Assembly (NCBI GenBank): GCA_002104985.1
Contig: MCGO01000044.1
Span: forward strand, 186,001 to 250,000
Direction: 5' to 3'
Length of the DNA stretch: 64,000 nucleotides
Source of the DNA: Rhizoclosmatium globosum
Lineage: Eukaryota; Chytridiomycota; Chytridiomycetes; Chytridiales; Chytriomycetaceae
Shown here: piece after piece, positions 11,915 to 22,966 of the stretch
Numbering within the stretch: the stretch's first letter is position 1
Layout of the letters: every line of letters starts with the position of its first letter
Program-made: the position numbers and the translations under genes
The notes under the pieces: generated by a model
Seen by the model: the letters and a program-made list of their open reading frames with translations, nothing else
Told to the model about the DNA's origin: nothing
Database searches by the model: none

Positions 11915-13657
11915 ACTACTGGCTACGTGGCAGGCATTCACAAATGGAGACCCAAGCGACGCTGACATGACTCGAGTTTATCGTACATTGAAGAATCAAG
12001 ACAGTACTCAAAGTTATGGTCTGTACTTGGCTCATCGAGGTGATTTTGCTGCAGCCAATAGGTCCAAATTGAGTGACAGTTGAGGCTATGGAGTTGTTTG
12101 GTACCATTCAACAGTACAACAAGAAGGGCGGCATCAAGAATGTGACTGGTGTTATTGTTGAAACATTCCACTGGACTAATGGTGCAAGGTTGTTGAACAC
12201 ACCAATACATCAACACCAAGTTCAAGACGCGCAGGACAACCAACACCGACTCAATGTTCAAGTTGATGATGTTGGAAATGTTGATGTTGGAGATGTGGAT
12301 GTTTTGGACCAAAAAGAAGATGTTGAGATGGAAGATGTGTTTGGTGAGTTGTTTGTTTTCTTGAGTAAGAATCAAGACTCAATGTTTCAACTAGGACAAC
12401 TGGTCCAATAACAATCAATATGAGGCTTCGTTTCTGCCTCTGTTCAAACAAGATGTTGCTGGGAGTGTTGAGACTCAGAGTGATGATGAAAAGGATGAAA
12501 ATGTTGAGACAACGAGTAGTGAATCTGAGAGTGAAAATGGAGGCATGAATAGTGGCAAAGCCAAAATTGAGGTGAGATGATTCAAAGGTGTTTGTTTGCT
12601 CTAATTCAATTTCTTAGAAACAACCCCAACACGTGATAAAGACTGCAACGTTTCAACTGACAAAGGACAGATTGAGCAAGAGGATCAAGGAGGAACAAGA
12701 AGTGTTGCTGAAACAGGTGTTTGAGAATTGCCGCACCCTTGCTGATGATGTGCCAAAAAAGCAGATTGATATTGTGTATGTGTTTTCCTTTGGCTTCAGA
12801 TGACTGTCAGCTAACTCTGAGTAACTTTTAGGGATATGACTGCGGCTCAAGCTGATATGGTTCTTGAGTGCAAGATGATGACGTTAAACGGAAAAGACCA
12901 CCAACAATACTTCTTGAACACATATGCTGCCCATGGTATGTGTATTTGACTCCTTCTGTTTTGATTCAACTTTTTCATGTTAAAAACTGTGAGCAGGAAC
13001 TGCCCAGGATGAACAAGAAAGAATATTGCTCAAAGCCTACATAGATCTTGCTACTTTGGCGTTTGGTACTGTTCGGGTTCTTGTGCCTGGCACCATCAAT
13101 CTCTTCAACAAGTTGCATGCTGCTGCATTGAACATCCAACTGGAGGATATATCTCCCAATGAACAGAATCAGCAACCAGTCCACCAGAGGATCTTGGTGT
13201 TTCTGGATTCTCCCTCTTTCAAACAAAATCAGAGCCCTGAGATTGAGTACAATTGTCTAAGTACCAACCAACAACCTTGCCAACTACTTGCCATTATTTG
13301 TGATCTCTTTGCAGCTTCAAATTCAAATCCATTGAGAATACTGTTTGATGTTGTAAAGGAGCTTGATGGTCTGAAAGGTCCAAATCTAGTTGTTGGGATC
13401 GTATGATTGTTTTGGCCATATCGCTTGGAGCTGTCAATAAGAATGATCCAGGTGGAGGAAGCAGTGGAGGGAATGGAGGAGTAGGTAAGGACGGCGGAAG
13501 TGGTGGCAACAACAAACTTCCTCCAGCAAAGAAATGGCGTATTGTTAAAGGTCGTTTAGAGTATGTTGTGGTGGGGGAGGTGGAAGGGAGATTGGATGAA
13601 GGTGGAATTGATCCCACTTCGAGGCAGACTGAGGATGACTATCCAGTATCTCAGTGA
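11915..13657 (+). pseudogene. 3' part of the decayed ubiquitin-like gene
   Basis: If one copy of the ACTAC duplication and the retrotransposon are ignored, the frame of the upstream exon (FIVIPQLL) continues directly here (ATWQAFTNGDPSDADMTR). The same gene therefore resumes. The frame changes near 12065 (SKLSDS then VTVEAMELFG). Exons with plausible GT..AG introns then follow: about 12073-12342, 12394-12571, 12618-12777, 12833-12935 and 12997 onward. The encoded regions include an acidic Val/Asp repeat (DDVGNVDVGDVDVLDQ), a Ser/Glu-rich segment and a helical segment near the end (LATLAFGTVRVLVPG). The end is a Gly-rich tail with a stop near 13655, reached only after another frame change near 13400. 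No family was recognised. Confidence 0.5.
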
Positions 13658-13835
13658 GTGGACAACAAATCTACACACTTTCTTATCTTGCACTTGGCCT
13701 CCCTTGGAGCTGCTGGACACGTTAGCGAAGCTGTCGATCACAAAACGTTTCGGACAATCAATTCCAAAATTCTATATATCTAAAACTAATATGTGTAATC
13801 AAATGAAGCAAAAATAAATGACAAACATATATCAA

Positions 13836-15078
13836 TTACACTACAACACTGAAACCTTCAAACAATTGAACTGATTCACAAACAGGGCACTTCTCATCAA
13901 CAGCTTCTTCCCAGTTGCATCCACATCCGCGATGAAATTCAGTCTGACACTCTGTACACTTGACCATCTGTTTTCTTTCCTCCGAACTCAATGGATAAAG
14001 GCATATACCACACTCCGGAATATTTGCTCCACCACTTTGCACAACTCGCGTCTGAATAACAAGTGTTCCCCAAGTTGCTACGCCATTATTGCTTGCAGAG
14101 AAATACACATAGTTGTCTTTCTTACGCGCAACAGCCCAATCGGACGAGAATTTCGTAATTTGATTGGTTACTGCATCAAACTTCATTCCAGCAAAACGAT
14201 ATTCACAATCGTAGAATCCACATTCTGCAGGTGTGACAGAACCGTAGCATTGTGGGCATCGAGACTTATTTTCATCAACTTGAATATCAAACACCCCAAA
14301 CCCTTGTGGAGAAATAACCTAGAGACACACATAATTAGAACAGAGTCTTTGTAGTGTATTCAGTATAACCCACCTGGCATTGGTATGCTTCACAAGTCTC
14401 ATTTTCACACACACCTTCCACATTTAATCCATATCCCGCAAGTCTCCATTCAGGCGCTTTGTCAGAAAACTCGACACTCTCTGGCCCACCGCTACTGACA
14501 TCTACAAACCCAGTCCCCATAGCCACACCCCCACCACGAAGACGCAACACCAAGTGGATTGTAGTCTCACTTGTAATATTGTAATCCGACAACATGCGTC
14601 CCATCTCCAGCTGTATTCCCGAAAAAATAAGCCGCATTTGTTCCACTGGAATCCCATCATGTTCTTGTATGCGCCAGCACACGTTTTCAATTGTGTCGTC
14701 GGCACTGCAATAGACTTCAATTTGCCTGTCAGTGAGATTTTTGATGTAGAGCTTGATTGCATTTGAGGGAAGAGTGGTTTTGTTGACTTGAGCGAGCCAG
14801 CGGGAGTTTCCTTTTGTTTGAGCAAGCGTGGATAGGGAGGATAGATTCATGTTACGCTTTAGATCGAGATCGGGGACGCTCAGGAAGGAGAGTTTTCTGA
14901 GGGACCACGTTCCAGGGATGGAAGCAAGTAGTCCGCATGCTGAGTATTGAATGGATTCAACAGTGTCGCGAGATGTTAAGTCCACCGTCTTCATCAAGAG
15001 GATGTCTTTGCTGCTCAGATCCATCACAACTATGTCATGTTGTGGAAGAGATGTTGGATTGTGGGATACAGTGAGCAT
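13836..15078 (-). CDS. Ubiquitin-fold / Cys-rich / C4HC3 zinc protein (paralog 1)
   Basis: Exons 14374-15078 and 13836-14318 (55-bp intron, in phase) give about 395 aa. Residues 1-107 form an N-terminal region shared with the paralog at 33.6 kb. Residues 108-183 align with ubiquitin over exactly 76 positions, with DTIENV, DGIP, LIFSG, LSDYNI and LVLRLRGG. The hydrophobic patch L8/I44/V70 is kept. Of ubiquitin's seven lysines only K6 remains; K11, K27, K29, K33, K48 and K63 read R, C, R, H, I and S. The chain continues past GG, so a deubiquitinase-type cleavage could release the domain (inference). Then come [14 protein letters not shown], a Cys-rich block ([17 protein letters not shown]) and a C-terminal C-x2-C..C-x2-C-x4-H-x2-C..C-x2-C module resembling PHD/RING-variant fingers. 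I recall similar architectures from ciliates and amoebae without an assigned function. A role in ubiquitin signalling is plausible but unproven. Confidence 0.85.
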
Positions 15079-15478
15079 ATTTGCGCACTCAAAGGTTTTT
15101 TGAGAGTTTCTTCATTTCAACTTCCACATCCATCGGCTTCCTTCCCGACCCGGTTAAGATAAGAAAAAAGGGAGGAAGAAGAAATCCGATCATTATATTC
15201 TCTGACAACCTCCTTTTTAAGGCCGACAAACGACGTTCTGCACCTTCACCAAATAGAAGAAAGCGTTTGTGAAAGTCTGTTTACCAAACACGGCTAAAGA
15301 TAACGCGTGACAATCAGGTCAGCAATTTTGAAAGAATTATTAATGAATAATACTAGTAATGATTGACGGAAACGAACTTGCTATTCGAGAGCATTAGAAG
15401 ATATCGTTCATGAATTGGCAAGCTATTATTGACATTTCCCCCTCTTTCTTTATTTATTTTCTATATTAAAAGTCGAGA
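15079..15478. promoter_or_regulatory. Divergent intergenic region between the ubiquitin-fold gene and MED19
   Basis: 400 bp separate two genes transcribed away from each other, so both promoters must lie here. It is AT-rich, with a TATATTAAAA-like stretch about 20 bp before the MED19 start. No specific factor site can be claimed. Confidence 0.45.
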
Positions 15479-17005
15479 ATGAAAGCACATTTGCTGTTTC
15501 GACGACAGACAGCAGCGAATGCAGAAACAAGTTCCGGTGGTGGAGAAGAAGGAGCAGCACGAGAGAAAGGCGAGGCGGCCAAGTTGACCGGTGCAACTGA
15601 TCTCGTTGGACACCACGGACTTCATCGGCTCTTTGCCGTGGCTGCCGTTGCCACTGGAACTGGAACTGGAACTGGAACTGGATCAAAGGTGGCTGGAGGA
15701 GGAGGAGGAGGAGGAGGAGCAGCGTCGACGTACTTGGACTACGTGAGTCACCTGCCTGGTTCGTACTGTTGGTTGGTTGGTTGCGTAGTACTCACCAACC
15801 TACACCTTCAATTCAACAAACACAACCTTCAAAACTATCAAATAAACAGGAAAGAACTCGGTGCTCACTGACAACACTCTGCGCGACTTGGTGCGTCCTC
15901 CCCCTCCAACCAACCAACTACTTCGCTCATTAAACTCGCTTCCTCAATCAAACAACCCACAGATCCTGCGTCCGCCACCCGCAAACGCCATCGCTCTCAA
16001 AAACTTTGATGCAGATACTCTGAGGGCGGCCTTCACGATGGAGCCCGGTCCCGTTCCCGGCGTTCGTTGTTCTCCTCCAATCTATCAAACATATCTGATG
16101 CGTTCATCCTCTTTTAGTTTACCGCAGAAGACGTGGGCGCGGACGACCTTTCGAAATCGATATTGCTGCCAAAACGAGATCATGCTCAAACTCCGCGAAT
16201 TCATCCTCAATCGACACAGCAACAGCCACAACAACAGCAACAAATACAGCCTCAACAACCTCCTCCTCCTCCACAACGAAAGATTACCATCAAATTAAAA
16301 CCGAGTTCATCAACCCCGCATCTAACAAGTAGCAGCACTCCAAACTTGAATGGCTCAAATGCTGTCTCTGGAAACACGCCTAACGCAACTCTGCATCCTC
16401 CTCCAACATCAAATTCATCAACAACTCCTCTATTAGTTCCTCCTGGCTCTGCGACAAACGGAGGAGATTATGGAGACTCAGAAAAGAAAAAGGTGAGTAT
16501 CATCCACTTTTTTCTCCTCCACCTTTCTCTCTCTCTCCTTCATGACTTGAGCTGCGATGCGGCTGAATGCTCTGTGCTTTATTATCGCGTGATTTGTATG
16601 ATTTATGGAATTCACGGAAGTTACATGTTTCAAGTATCTATGTGAGGAATTTCTGCGATTGACAGTGGTTCTGGCCGACATCATTCTCATCATATACCAA
16701 CACTACTTATTTCGATTCCTTGTAATATAATCATAAACACTTCATTACAGAAAAAGAAGAGGAAGCATGAAGATGACGATGGAATGGAGATTGATGAAGC
16801 TACCGGAGAACCAAAGAAGAAAAAGAAAAAGAAGAAGGTTTGTATTTCTGTGGTGGGATGTTGAGTTTAGATCCCCATTTTTTCCATGCTTTGAAATTCT
16901 CCTCTCTATGACTCACCTTTCTAATTCTCTCATCAGCACTCTCATCATGATCCGGACGGTGGTGCTCATAAGATGGATGAAGATATTGAGATTGATATTT
17001 TATGA
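15479..17005 (+). CDS. MED19: Mediator complex subunit 19
   Basis: Five exons (15479-15758, 15850-16061, 16118-16492, 16751-16837, 16937-17005) keep phase and give about 340 aa. MED19 is a head-module subunit of Mediator, the nuclear bridge between activators and RNA polymerase II. The family core is visible in order: KLTGATDLVGHHGL (LTGSTNLIxHYxL in animals), YLDYVSHLPG (FLPDLPG), DNTLRDLVRPPP, then LKNFDADTLRAAFTMEPGPVPG. The C-terminus is the typical basic/histidine tail (KKKRKHEDDD..., KKKKKKKKHSHHDPDGG). A Gln/Pro-rich low-complexity insert and a Gly-run precede and follow the core, so the protein is longer than human MED19. Introns 1 and 2 use the less common donor GTTCGT. For intron 1 this donor gives the correct phase and restores HLPG, whereas the nearby GTGAGT does not. 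Confidence 0.8.
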
Positions 17006-17390
17006 TGTTTGGGGAACAAGGGGGAATGCCGGGGTTTGCGGCAGCTATATATATATAAAATCAATTTGCACGAAATCAATCAAATTAAAAACATAGTTTA
17101 CTGTTTGTAATTATTAGAAGAAGAATCTTTTTTGCCGTTCGTGAAAAACAAGGTTTTCGTATGCGAAAGCATTTTATCCGCTGTTTTTGAGAAAACTGCA
17201 TTTAGAGCGTTCCATGTCATACCATGTAGACGTAGATGAGGCTACCAAGTTAGTGATGGCTCTTAGAAAGGGTGTTGCGGTTCCCCAATTTGTGCTTGGG
17301 AGACGTTTCAAAGCAGACTCGTGTTTTTATGCGACACTGTTCACACAATATGCAATCAAGCCGTGTTTGATTGTTCTTCGTACTTAAACA
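17006..17390. other. Intergenic, no recognisable gene
   Basis: AT-rich DNA with a short TA-repeat near 17048-17057. A 66-codon open frame at 17187-17387 has no family resemblance and no support. The segmental duplication begins at its right edge. Confidence 0.4.
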
Positions 17391-17569
17391 GTCTGTGAAA
17401 TCAACCAGGCGTCAATGGAGTTGAGCAAGAGTCCTGTTCCATATACGAATTTGGGTGTGTTTCAGTTGAGTGGAAGAAGCAAGATGTTAAATTTGTATAA
17501 TGTTTTTTGGTTTGGGAGGATTTGACGATGATTTTGGAGAGAAGATGTGTTTGATGGGTGGGTTGGGAT

Positions 17570-17794
17570 TGTTGTGTCTGGAGCCCTAACCCTTAGGGCG
17601 CCGCCGTCGCTGGCACCGCCGCATCCCACAGGCTGGCTATTATGTAGCAAGCCTATCTTTATATTGTACAGTTATTACCTATTTATTACTTATGAGTGTC
17701 ATATGAGAGGATTATTAGATCTCCAATAAACCTAAGGTTCCAAAGGATCACCTCTGTCTGACCGCTACTCCGCCAACAGGGAGTAGACACATCA
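17570..17794. mobile_element. Solo LTR (225 bp) with 5-bp target duplication GGGAT
   Basis: The insertion starts TGTTGTGTCTGG and ends AGACACATCA, with TG..CA ends and near-inverted termini. It is flanked by GGGAT at 17565-17569 and 17795-17799. The partner copy of the duplication has the unoccupied site with a single GGGAT (59862-59866) in otherwise matching sequence. This is the expected result of LTR-LTR recombination of a full element. It does not resemble the 71/82-bp LTRs of the Copia element in this window, so it belongs to a different family. Confidence 0.88.
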
Positions 17795-18466
17795 GGGATG
17801 AATGGATGGACTGTTGTTGAATAAACGCGTGCCTATTCGGCGACTTATTGCAAAGGTGACAAAATGGTGAGCGATTTGCGTTACTCCTCCATTGTTCAAA
17901 GTGTCGAGTTCATCATGAAGATTAGAATATGTTCTCTTTCTTTCGGCAGCTATTGATTGCAGTCGTAAGTTTTGACTTTCACTGGTGGAGTTACTAATAT
18001 TCATTAGTTTGCTATTCATGTTTGTGGGCAAGTCATTTGTTTGCAGAACAAAATTGTCGGAATCCCGCCAGCAAAAACCACAATTTTATCATCCTCCAAA
18101 TTGTCGAACTGGAACTGATATCCGCCCTGACCGAGTCATGAACTCGCATCCAGCCGTTGATTGGTATCGTCATACATCTTTCATGCTACAGTCCTATTGA
18201 CACGTCTTCACCATAGATTCTGAACCACGTCGTCATCTTTGCCCAACCCTCGACTCGATTCAGACCACACACGCTGTATGGTCCTCTTTTCAGCTGTACT
18301 CACTTCATCCTCAGATTCTTCCGACTTTTGGTTCTCGAGTTTCAATGATGTGCTGTCAAATCATAAGTTCAACCTTTGTACCTCTTTGGCTGCTATCTTC
18401 CACATTGGCGTCTACGTCTGGATCTACCGGCCATCTCGTTCTGTTTGAACAGATAAATCTAAAGGC

Positions 18467-18619
18467 CGCCAGAGATTCCGCTTCAACGGCACTGTTCTTT
18501 CTTCCTGCCACTCACGTTTCCCTTGGGTCAAACGTGGCTGGCTTGCGGATTCCAGTGTGGGTTGGCTGTCTCTGGCACACTCTGCGGTTGCTCGTTGTTG
18601 GAAATGGAAAGTATTCTCG
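18467..18619 (+). repeat. Dispersed repeat core, copy within the damaged duplication
   Basis: Begins CGCCAGAGATTCCGCTTCAA and ends GGAAATGGAAAGTATTCTCG. The same core recurs at 60550-60701, 55221-55368, about 55557-55710 and about 55903-56040 on this strand, and reversed at 47357-47517 and 47729-47886. An upstream extension (GGCCATCTCGTTCTGTTTGA) is also shared. The function is unknown; it may be a non-coding element or fragments of a decayed gene. Confidence 0.8.
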
Positions 18620-18789
18620 AATGTTATTCTTCTTTGCATATTCTAATCGTTTGCATTCATAGTTTCACCTTGCGAATATTTCTGCCTACGTTTTTCCTTT
18701 GCACCAATCATATAAATAAATGAGATTTATTAAAAAACATTTGGTTCTGATTATTGATATAACGTTGTTGGTTTGCATTTCCCTATTCT

Positions 18790-20178
18790 TTACTCATGTC
18801 TCGAGAAAATACCATCAATATATGCCTGCATGGCGGTTTCACCTCCGTTTGGAACATATAGGTAGATTGTGGATAGAGCAAGAAAGCGGCCGTATGCAGG
18901 TGTAATGGGAGTATTATTGCGGGACGCGATGATAAGGATAATGGGAACAGCTCCCGCTCGAATGAAGTCAGATTCGAAGCCTGAGACAATCTGTAAGAGC
19001 GCAAATTTCCGTTCAAGAGAAAGCTTGTCAAACACAGTCCTAATAAATGAGGAAATGCGATGTGAACAATACAGAATCAAATTTGACTTACAAGAAGGTT
19101 TCCAAGTTATCAGTAACAGTTCCTGCTACATTAGAGTATATCTTGTCTCGAATATCATGGATGACCAGATCCTGAACGCGGTTGATTTCTCGCAGACTTG
19201 CAATCCATTCTGGCGTAGATTCATTTATCGGGGTGAAGAACTCAAGAAATAAACGCTTTGGTAAGACTTTTGCATGTTCAATCATAGCGCGAAACACTTC
19301 AAATGATGCTATTGCGTCATTATATTTGGTTGCCTTGGGAGTCAGAGGTGCAGTCCAAGTATTCCCAGATGCTTTTTTCCCTTTTAACTGGAAATCGCCT
19401 CTCACTAAATACGTCAAGAGTAAGTTAGTTCTATAGGGCTCGGAAAGAAGACTAATCACAGCAACTCCAGTTTTGATAATTTCACGAGACTGAAAAAATT
19501 GAACGAGTGCGGGAACAAGGCGAGTTCCGGAAGGATAACCTGTAACCACATCGTAGTTATGGATGGCGTTGAGCTATACCCACCCTAAATAAAAACACAA
19601 AGTTCAACACAACACAAATCTGCAAAAAAACAGGAATTTGCGTTCGCGTACAAAATTCACAGTCAACGCCGGCAATATTTGGAAACACGTCGGATGCAGG
19701 GCCGTTTTTGTTTTGCATGTTCAAATTTAAAGTTGAATTCTTCCATGTATATGGTTGCAGCCGTGTTTGCCTCAATTGCAGTATTCAGAATAGCAATGTG
19801 CACGCCCAAGCCTCCCATTACGGTGGGGATGTTGACACAGTCAATTCCTGCGGTTTTCAGCCTCGGAACCAGCTGTGTAGCAACTCGTTCAGCGGCCCCA
19901 AAGCAGAGCTGATGAATACAAGAACGCTAGTTATAGATTTCAATATTTGAATCTAAAATCTTACCATGGGTGGACCAACTTGAGCCATCATTTTGGTTCT
20001 GTTGCTGGTTATGGTTATCAGTGGAATCAATTGCAAGAGCGCGAATAGATCAGATATAGCAAGAAATATACGGGCGTATGCAGAAGCTGGAGGGAGTTTG
20101 AGTTTCGTTTCTTTGGTCCCTTTTTTTCAGTTCTGTGGGACTTGTGTTCAAGGGGGCAATATGTGCTTGGATCATCAT
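18790..20178 (-). pseudogene. Gene A copy 1 (disrupted paralog of the gene at 60.9-62.4 kb)
   Basis: Nearly identical to gene A, but damaged. The first exon has an extra T around 20109-20113 that shifts its frame. The intron near 19580 has shrunk from 56 to about 10 bp, too short to splice, and leaves a stop. A deletion of about 40 bp and one of about 115 bp remove the end of one exon, most of an intron and the start of the next. The former intron remainder is now read through in frame (AVISLLSEPYRTNLLLTYLVRGDF region). The last exons (TVFDKLSLERKFALLQ.., ending at 18790) remain intact. Confidence 0.8.
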
Positions 20179-20482
20179 CCCTTTCCCCCAATGACACGAA
20201 GTAATAAAACAGAATGCATCGCTTTATTCCTTTTTTTTAATATTCCAGGATGATCAAGAAAATATTATTAACCATTTTCACCTTCAACAACTACAAGTGT
20301 TTCCACTTCCACCATTGTTCCAGTGCCATCAGCCACTATTCCAACTGCTCTAACTACTGACAAAGCTCTACCTGCATCGCAAACGAATATTCAGAAAGGT
20401 ATAACTGGAATATCTACATAATCTATTGTGCTTGAAGCACTATTTATATGTAATAAACAGAAGGCCACCCGCTAACCACTCG

Positions 20483-20920
20483 TTAGAGGAGGTCAACGTC
20501 GCCCATTTGCACCACAACCACGCGTCCTCCAACAACGCAAACCCGCATCACAATCGCTCCAAGCTGACGCTCCGCTGTTTGTACCTTGCCGTACAATCCC
20601 TGGTCTGGTCCCCTCCTCAAAATCTTGACTCAAATTCTTAAGTAAAAGTTAGATTGGCAAGGATACAAGAGGCATCAGCGCTGAGTTGTGTTTGGCGAAT
20701 AAGACGGATATTCACTGGTCTTACAACAGCCTGAAGTCTTGTGACCTCGTGTGGGGTAAAGCCAACCACAGAGCAAATACAACCCGGTTGGGCAAAACAA
20801 CATTACCAAATCTTACAGCCGCGTCAAGGAACTCACGCGTTAGCTGGAATTCCAGCACCCCTCGCGCTCTAATGTCAAGTAAATAAACCGAGTACGGGAA
20901 GGCGATGTAAAAAGCTCTAA
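20483..20920 (-). pseudogene. Gene B fragments (KOW-like end joined to BRCT-like start)
   Basis: 20483-20640 corresponds to the last exon of gene B (62743-62897). 20650-20773 corresponds to its first exon (63331-63446). The middle exons are deleted. Further right, about 20800-20880 on the minus strand reads GVLEFQLTREFLDAAVRFGN. This resembles the BRCT exon 2 consensus (AGIPVVTRAFLEDRLRLGQ) and looks like a remnant of yet another copy. No intact frame exists. Confidence 0.7.
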
Positions 20921-20999
20921 TTGCACTCTAAATTTGCCACTCTGAAGTGAGATGGCACAAGAATATGCGTGGTTTTTGGTTGAAGGACTCCATTGTGAA

Positions 21000-21596
21000 T
21001 CAGTTCGATTCTAGCAGGTTCGACAGCTTCTTCAAGACTTCGTACATCCGCATGACTAAATCCAATAACCTGAATGCAGTTACCGAAGGAGGCCAATAAC
21101 CTGTAATCACGGTATAGTTGTGGATTGTGTTGAGCTTTGACATTCCAATATCCAAATAATCACCTGAACTGAACACCCAACGCACTGAAACACAGATCTA
21201 CACTCATAATTCAGTATCCTCAAATAAAAGCTCGCACAGCACACATACCTCGGCAACGCGTTGTCTGGAGGCGGTTTGCCCCAGACGAAGTCTGTCCTCA
21301 AGGAATGCGCGCGTAACCACTGGAATTCCAGCTTCAACGGCACCCTATAGCAGTGACGAACAGTTAGAAATTGTCCCAGCTACATGTCGGATGCTTACCT
21401 TGAAGACGGGGTGGTTATCAATGGACTTCGCCTGAGTGGTGGACGATGTCAGGATGTATGCTGCGTTCGACTGAAGCTTCTTTTGGGCAAGGAGGCGGAT
21501 TCCTGCAAACATCACGGCAGCCTGGAAGGACCGGACCTTCTCACTAGATATCCCCCAGAGAGTATAAACAGCTTTCATTGATGGATAGTCCTTCAC
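21000..21596 (-). pseudogene. BRCT-like paralog fused to a piece of gene A
   Basis: Two BRCT-like exons are intact, with a correct phase and intron: 21399-21596 (GISSEKVRSFQAAVMFAGIR, aligning with GFTPHEVTRLQAAVRPVHIR of gene B) and 21249-21344 (AGIPVVTRAFLEDRLRLG). Downstream, 21070-21140 reads LNTIHNYTVITGY. This is homologous to an internal exon of gene A (LNAIHNYDVVTGY), not to gene B. The locus therefore looks like a chimera of the two neighbours. It may be expressed as a small hybrid, but no complete coding sequence could be assembled. I call it a pseudogene with moderate confidence. Confidence 0.5.
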
Positions 21597-22966
21597 AAGA
21601 GAATTAAACTCGTATCACTAGCACTTAATTCCTTCCTGGGAACAGCGGTATCTTTACCTTCGTCTTGTACCATCGAGTGCAGCTTTTACTTTTGATTTTG
21701 AGATCTTTTGGTTGAATGGAGAGTGAGTTCGTGTTTGCACAAGCCTTTCTATCAATGCATTTTATTGCAGGGTGTATTCACTTGCATTGACCAATCAGAT
21801 TTCAGTATAGAATTCATGAAGAACATTTGTTTGTTATGATGAAGGATTCATCCACCTTTTCCGCATGTCTCCCGTTGAATTGACCAATTGATTCAGATTA
21901 AGGCATCGGTCCAGAGTCAAGGAAAAAAATGAAGCCAGAAAATTTTCAATTTTGGTTGCCTCTCTCAAACGCGATTTATGAGATCCCAATAAAAGGAAGA
22001 AGTAAAGGAACAAAAGAAACACAGAAATGAGTAACCTGCAAATATATATGTACAAGGGGTATCTGGCTATTTTGTATCATTCTGTTGGAGGACAGTGTTG
22101 AAATCAGGTAATGTTGAAAACTTCAACGGAATAGAACTCGACGGCAGATACTCGCAACACAGTCTATAGTGGCTCAAAATGTCGGTAAAGTATAGTTCTT
22201 TAATTTGTATAGAGCGAAAGTATTGATTTAGTTTCTAGCAGTAAGATTTTATGAGTAAAATGTAGTTTGAGTCAATTTTACGCGCAAACGAATAGAACGG
22301 CAGCCACATACATTGTATCAACATATCTATGGTCCCAAATCGAAGTCTTATAGTGCATCTACAACTTCTATAGAACGCTTTTTCGGATTTCGTTTTTGTA
22401 GTTTTGTTTTTTGACATCGAAATCCGGACACACACCAAAGAAGGCAAAGGAAGCGAAGAAAGCTAATGCTGCCGATGTCCACTTGTCATCTCGCACGTCG
22501 AATTGATCAGAATCGCGAACCTGAAGAGGCTGACCAGCTTGGTGTAGGTGATTGCATTAAACCAGCTTGTCTTGACTGATCAAAACAACTAGATTGCAAT
22601 GACACTTCGGACTATTCGTAACTTAATTAATACTGAGTTTGATGTGGATGAGAGTGGATTGGCAGCTGTGTCGCTTCTACTGTAGGAAACAAATAATAAA
22701 TACAATTGTTGTACTCAATCTATCACCCAAACTACATAGCTACACTGCATTAGACGACGTTCTCCAAAGCTCAAGGCGCTGCTGCACATACAAGTGGTGA
22801 AATGAGACGGGGGAGTTTAGAGGGTTGGCAATCCGACACTTTTCTGGCATCAAAAATTGTGCGTTTTTTCCTTATGGCTGGACCGATGCCTTAAATAAAA
22901 ATGAAAGAATTAAAGGAAATAACATATTTATTTTCAAGACAAAGAAAGACGGACGAGCGAAACGAA
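21597..22966. other. Gene-poor stretch of about 1.4 kb
   Basis: No open frame of convincing composition occurs on either strand. A short stretch near 22440-22680 has coding-like composition (KAKEAKKANAADVHLSSRTS) but is not extendable. It may be the remnant of a lost gene. Confidence 0.35.

Larger units (their letters stand above)
17391..20773. repeat. Segmental duplication, damaged copy (partner at 59.6-63.4 kb)
   Basis: The order matches the DNA downstream of IDE. It starts with the last about 30 codons of IDE ([17 protein letters not shown], with upstream codons deleted). Then come the intergenic DNA, gene A (18790-20178) and parts of gene B (20483-20773). Differences from the partner: a 225-bp solo LTR insertion; small deletions inside gene A, two of which remove intron sequence; and a roughly 410-bp deletion near 20645 that removes middle exons of gene B. 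Most of the remainder is near-identical by eye, so the duplication looks recent. This copy looks degenerate because its gene A and gene B are disrupted. Confidence 0.9.

Noticed and set aside
11376..12083. Long plus-strand open frame crossing 11376-12083
   Set aside because: It is a chance read-through from antisense gag DNA and repeats, across the LTR, into the host gene. Only its last part (from 11915) is real coding sequence.
17187..17387. 66-codon open frame upstream of the duplication
   Set aside because: No homology recognised, no splice support, and it ends at the duplication boundary.
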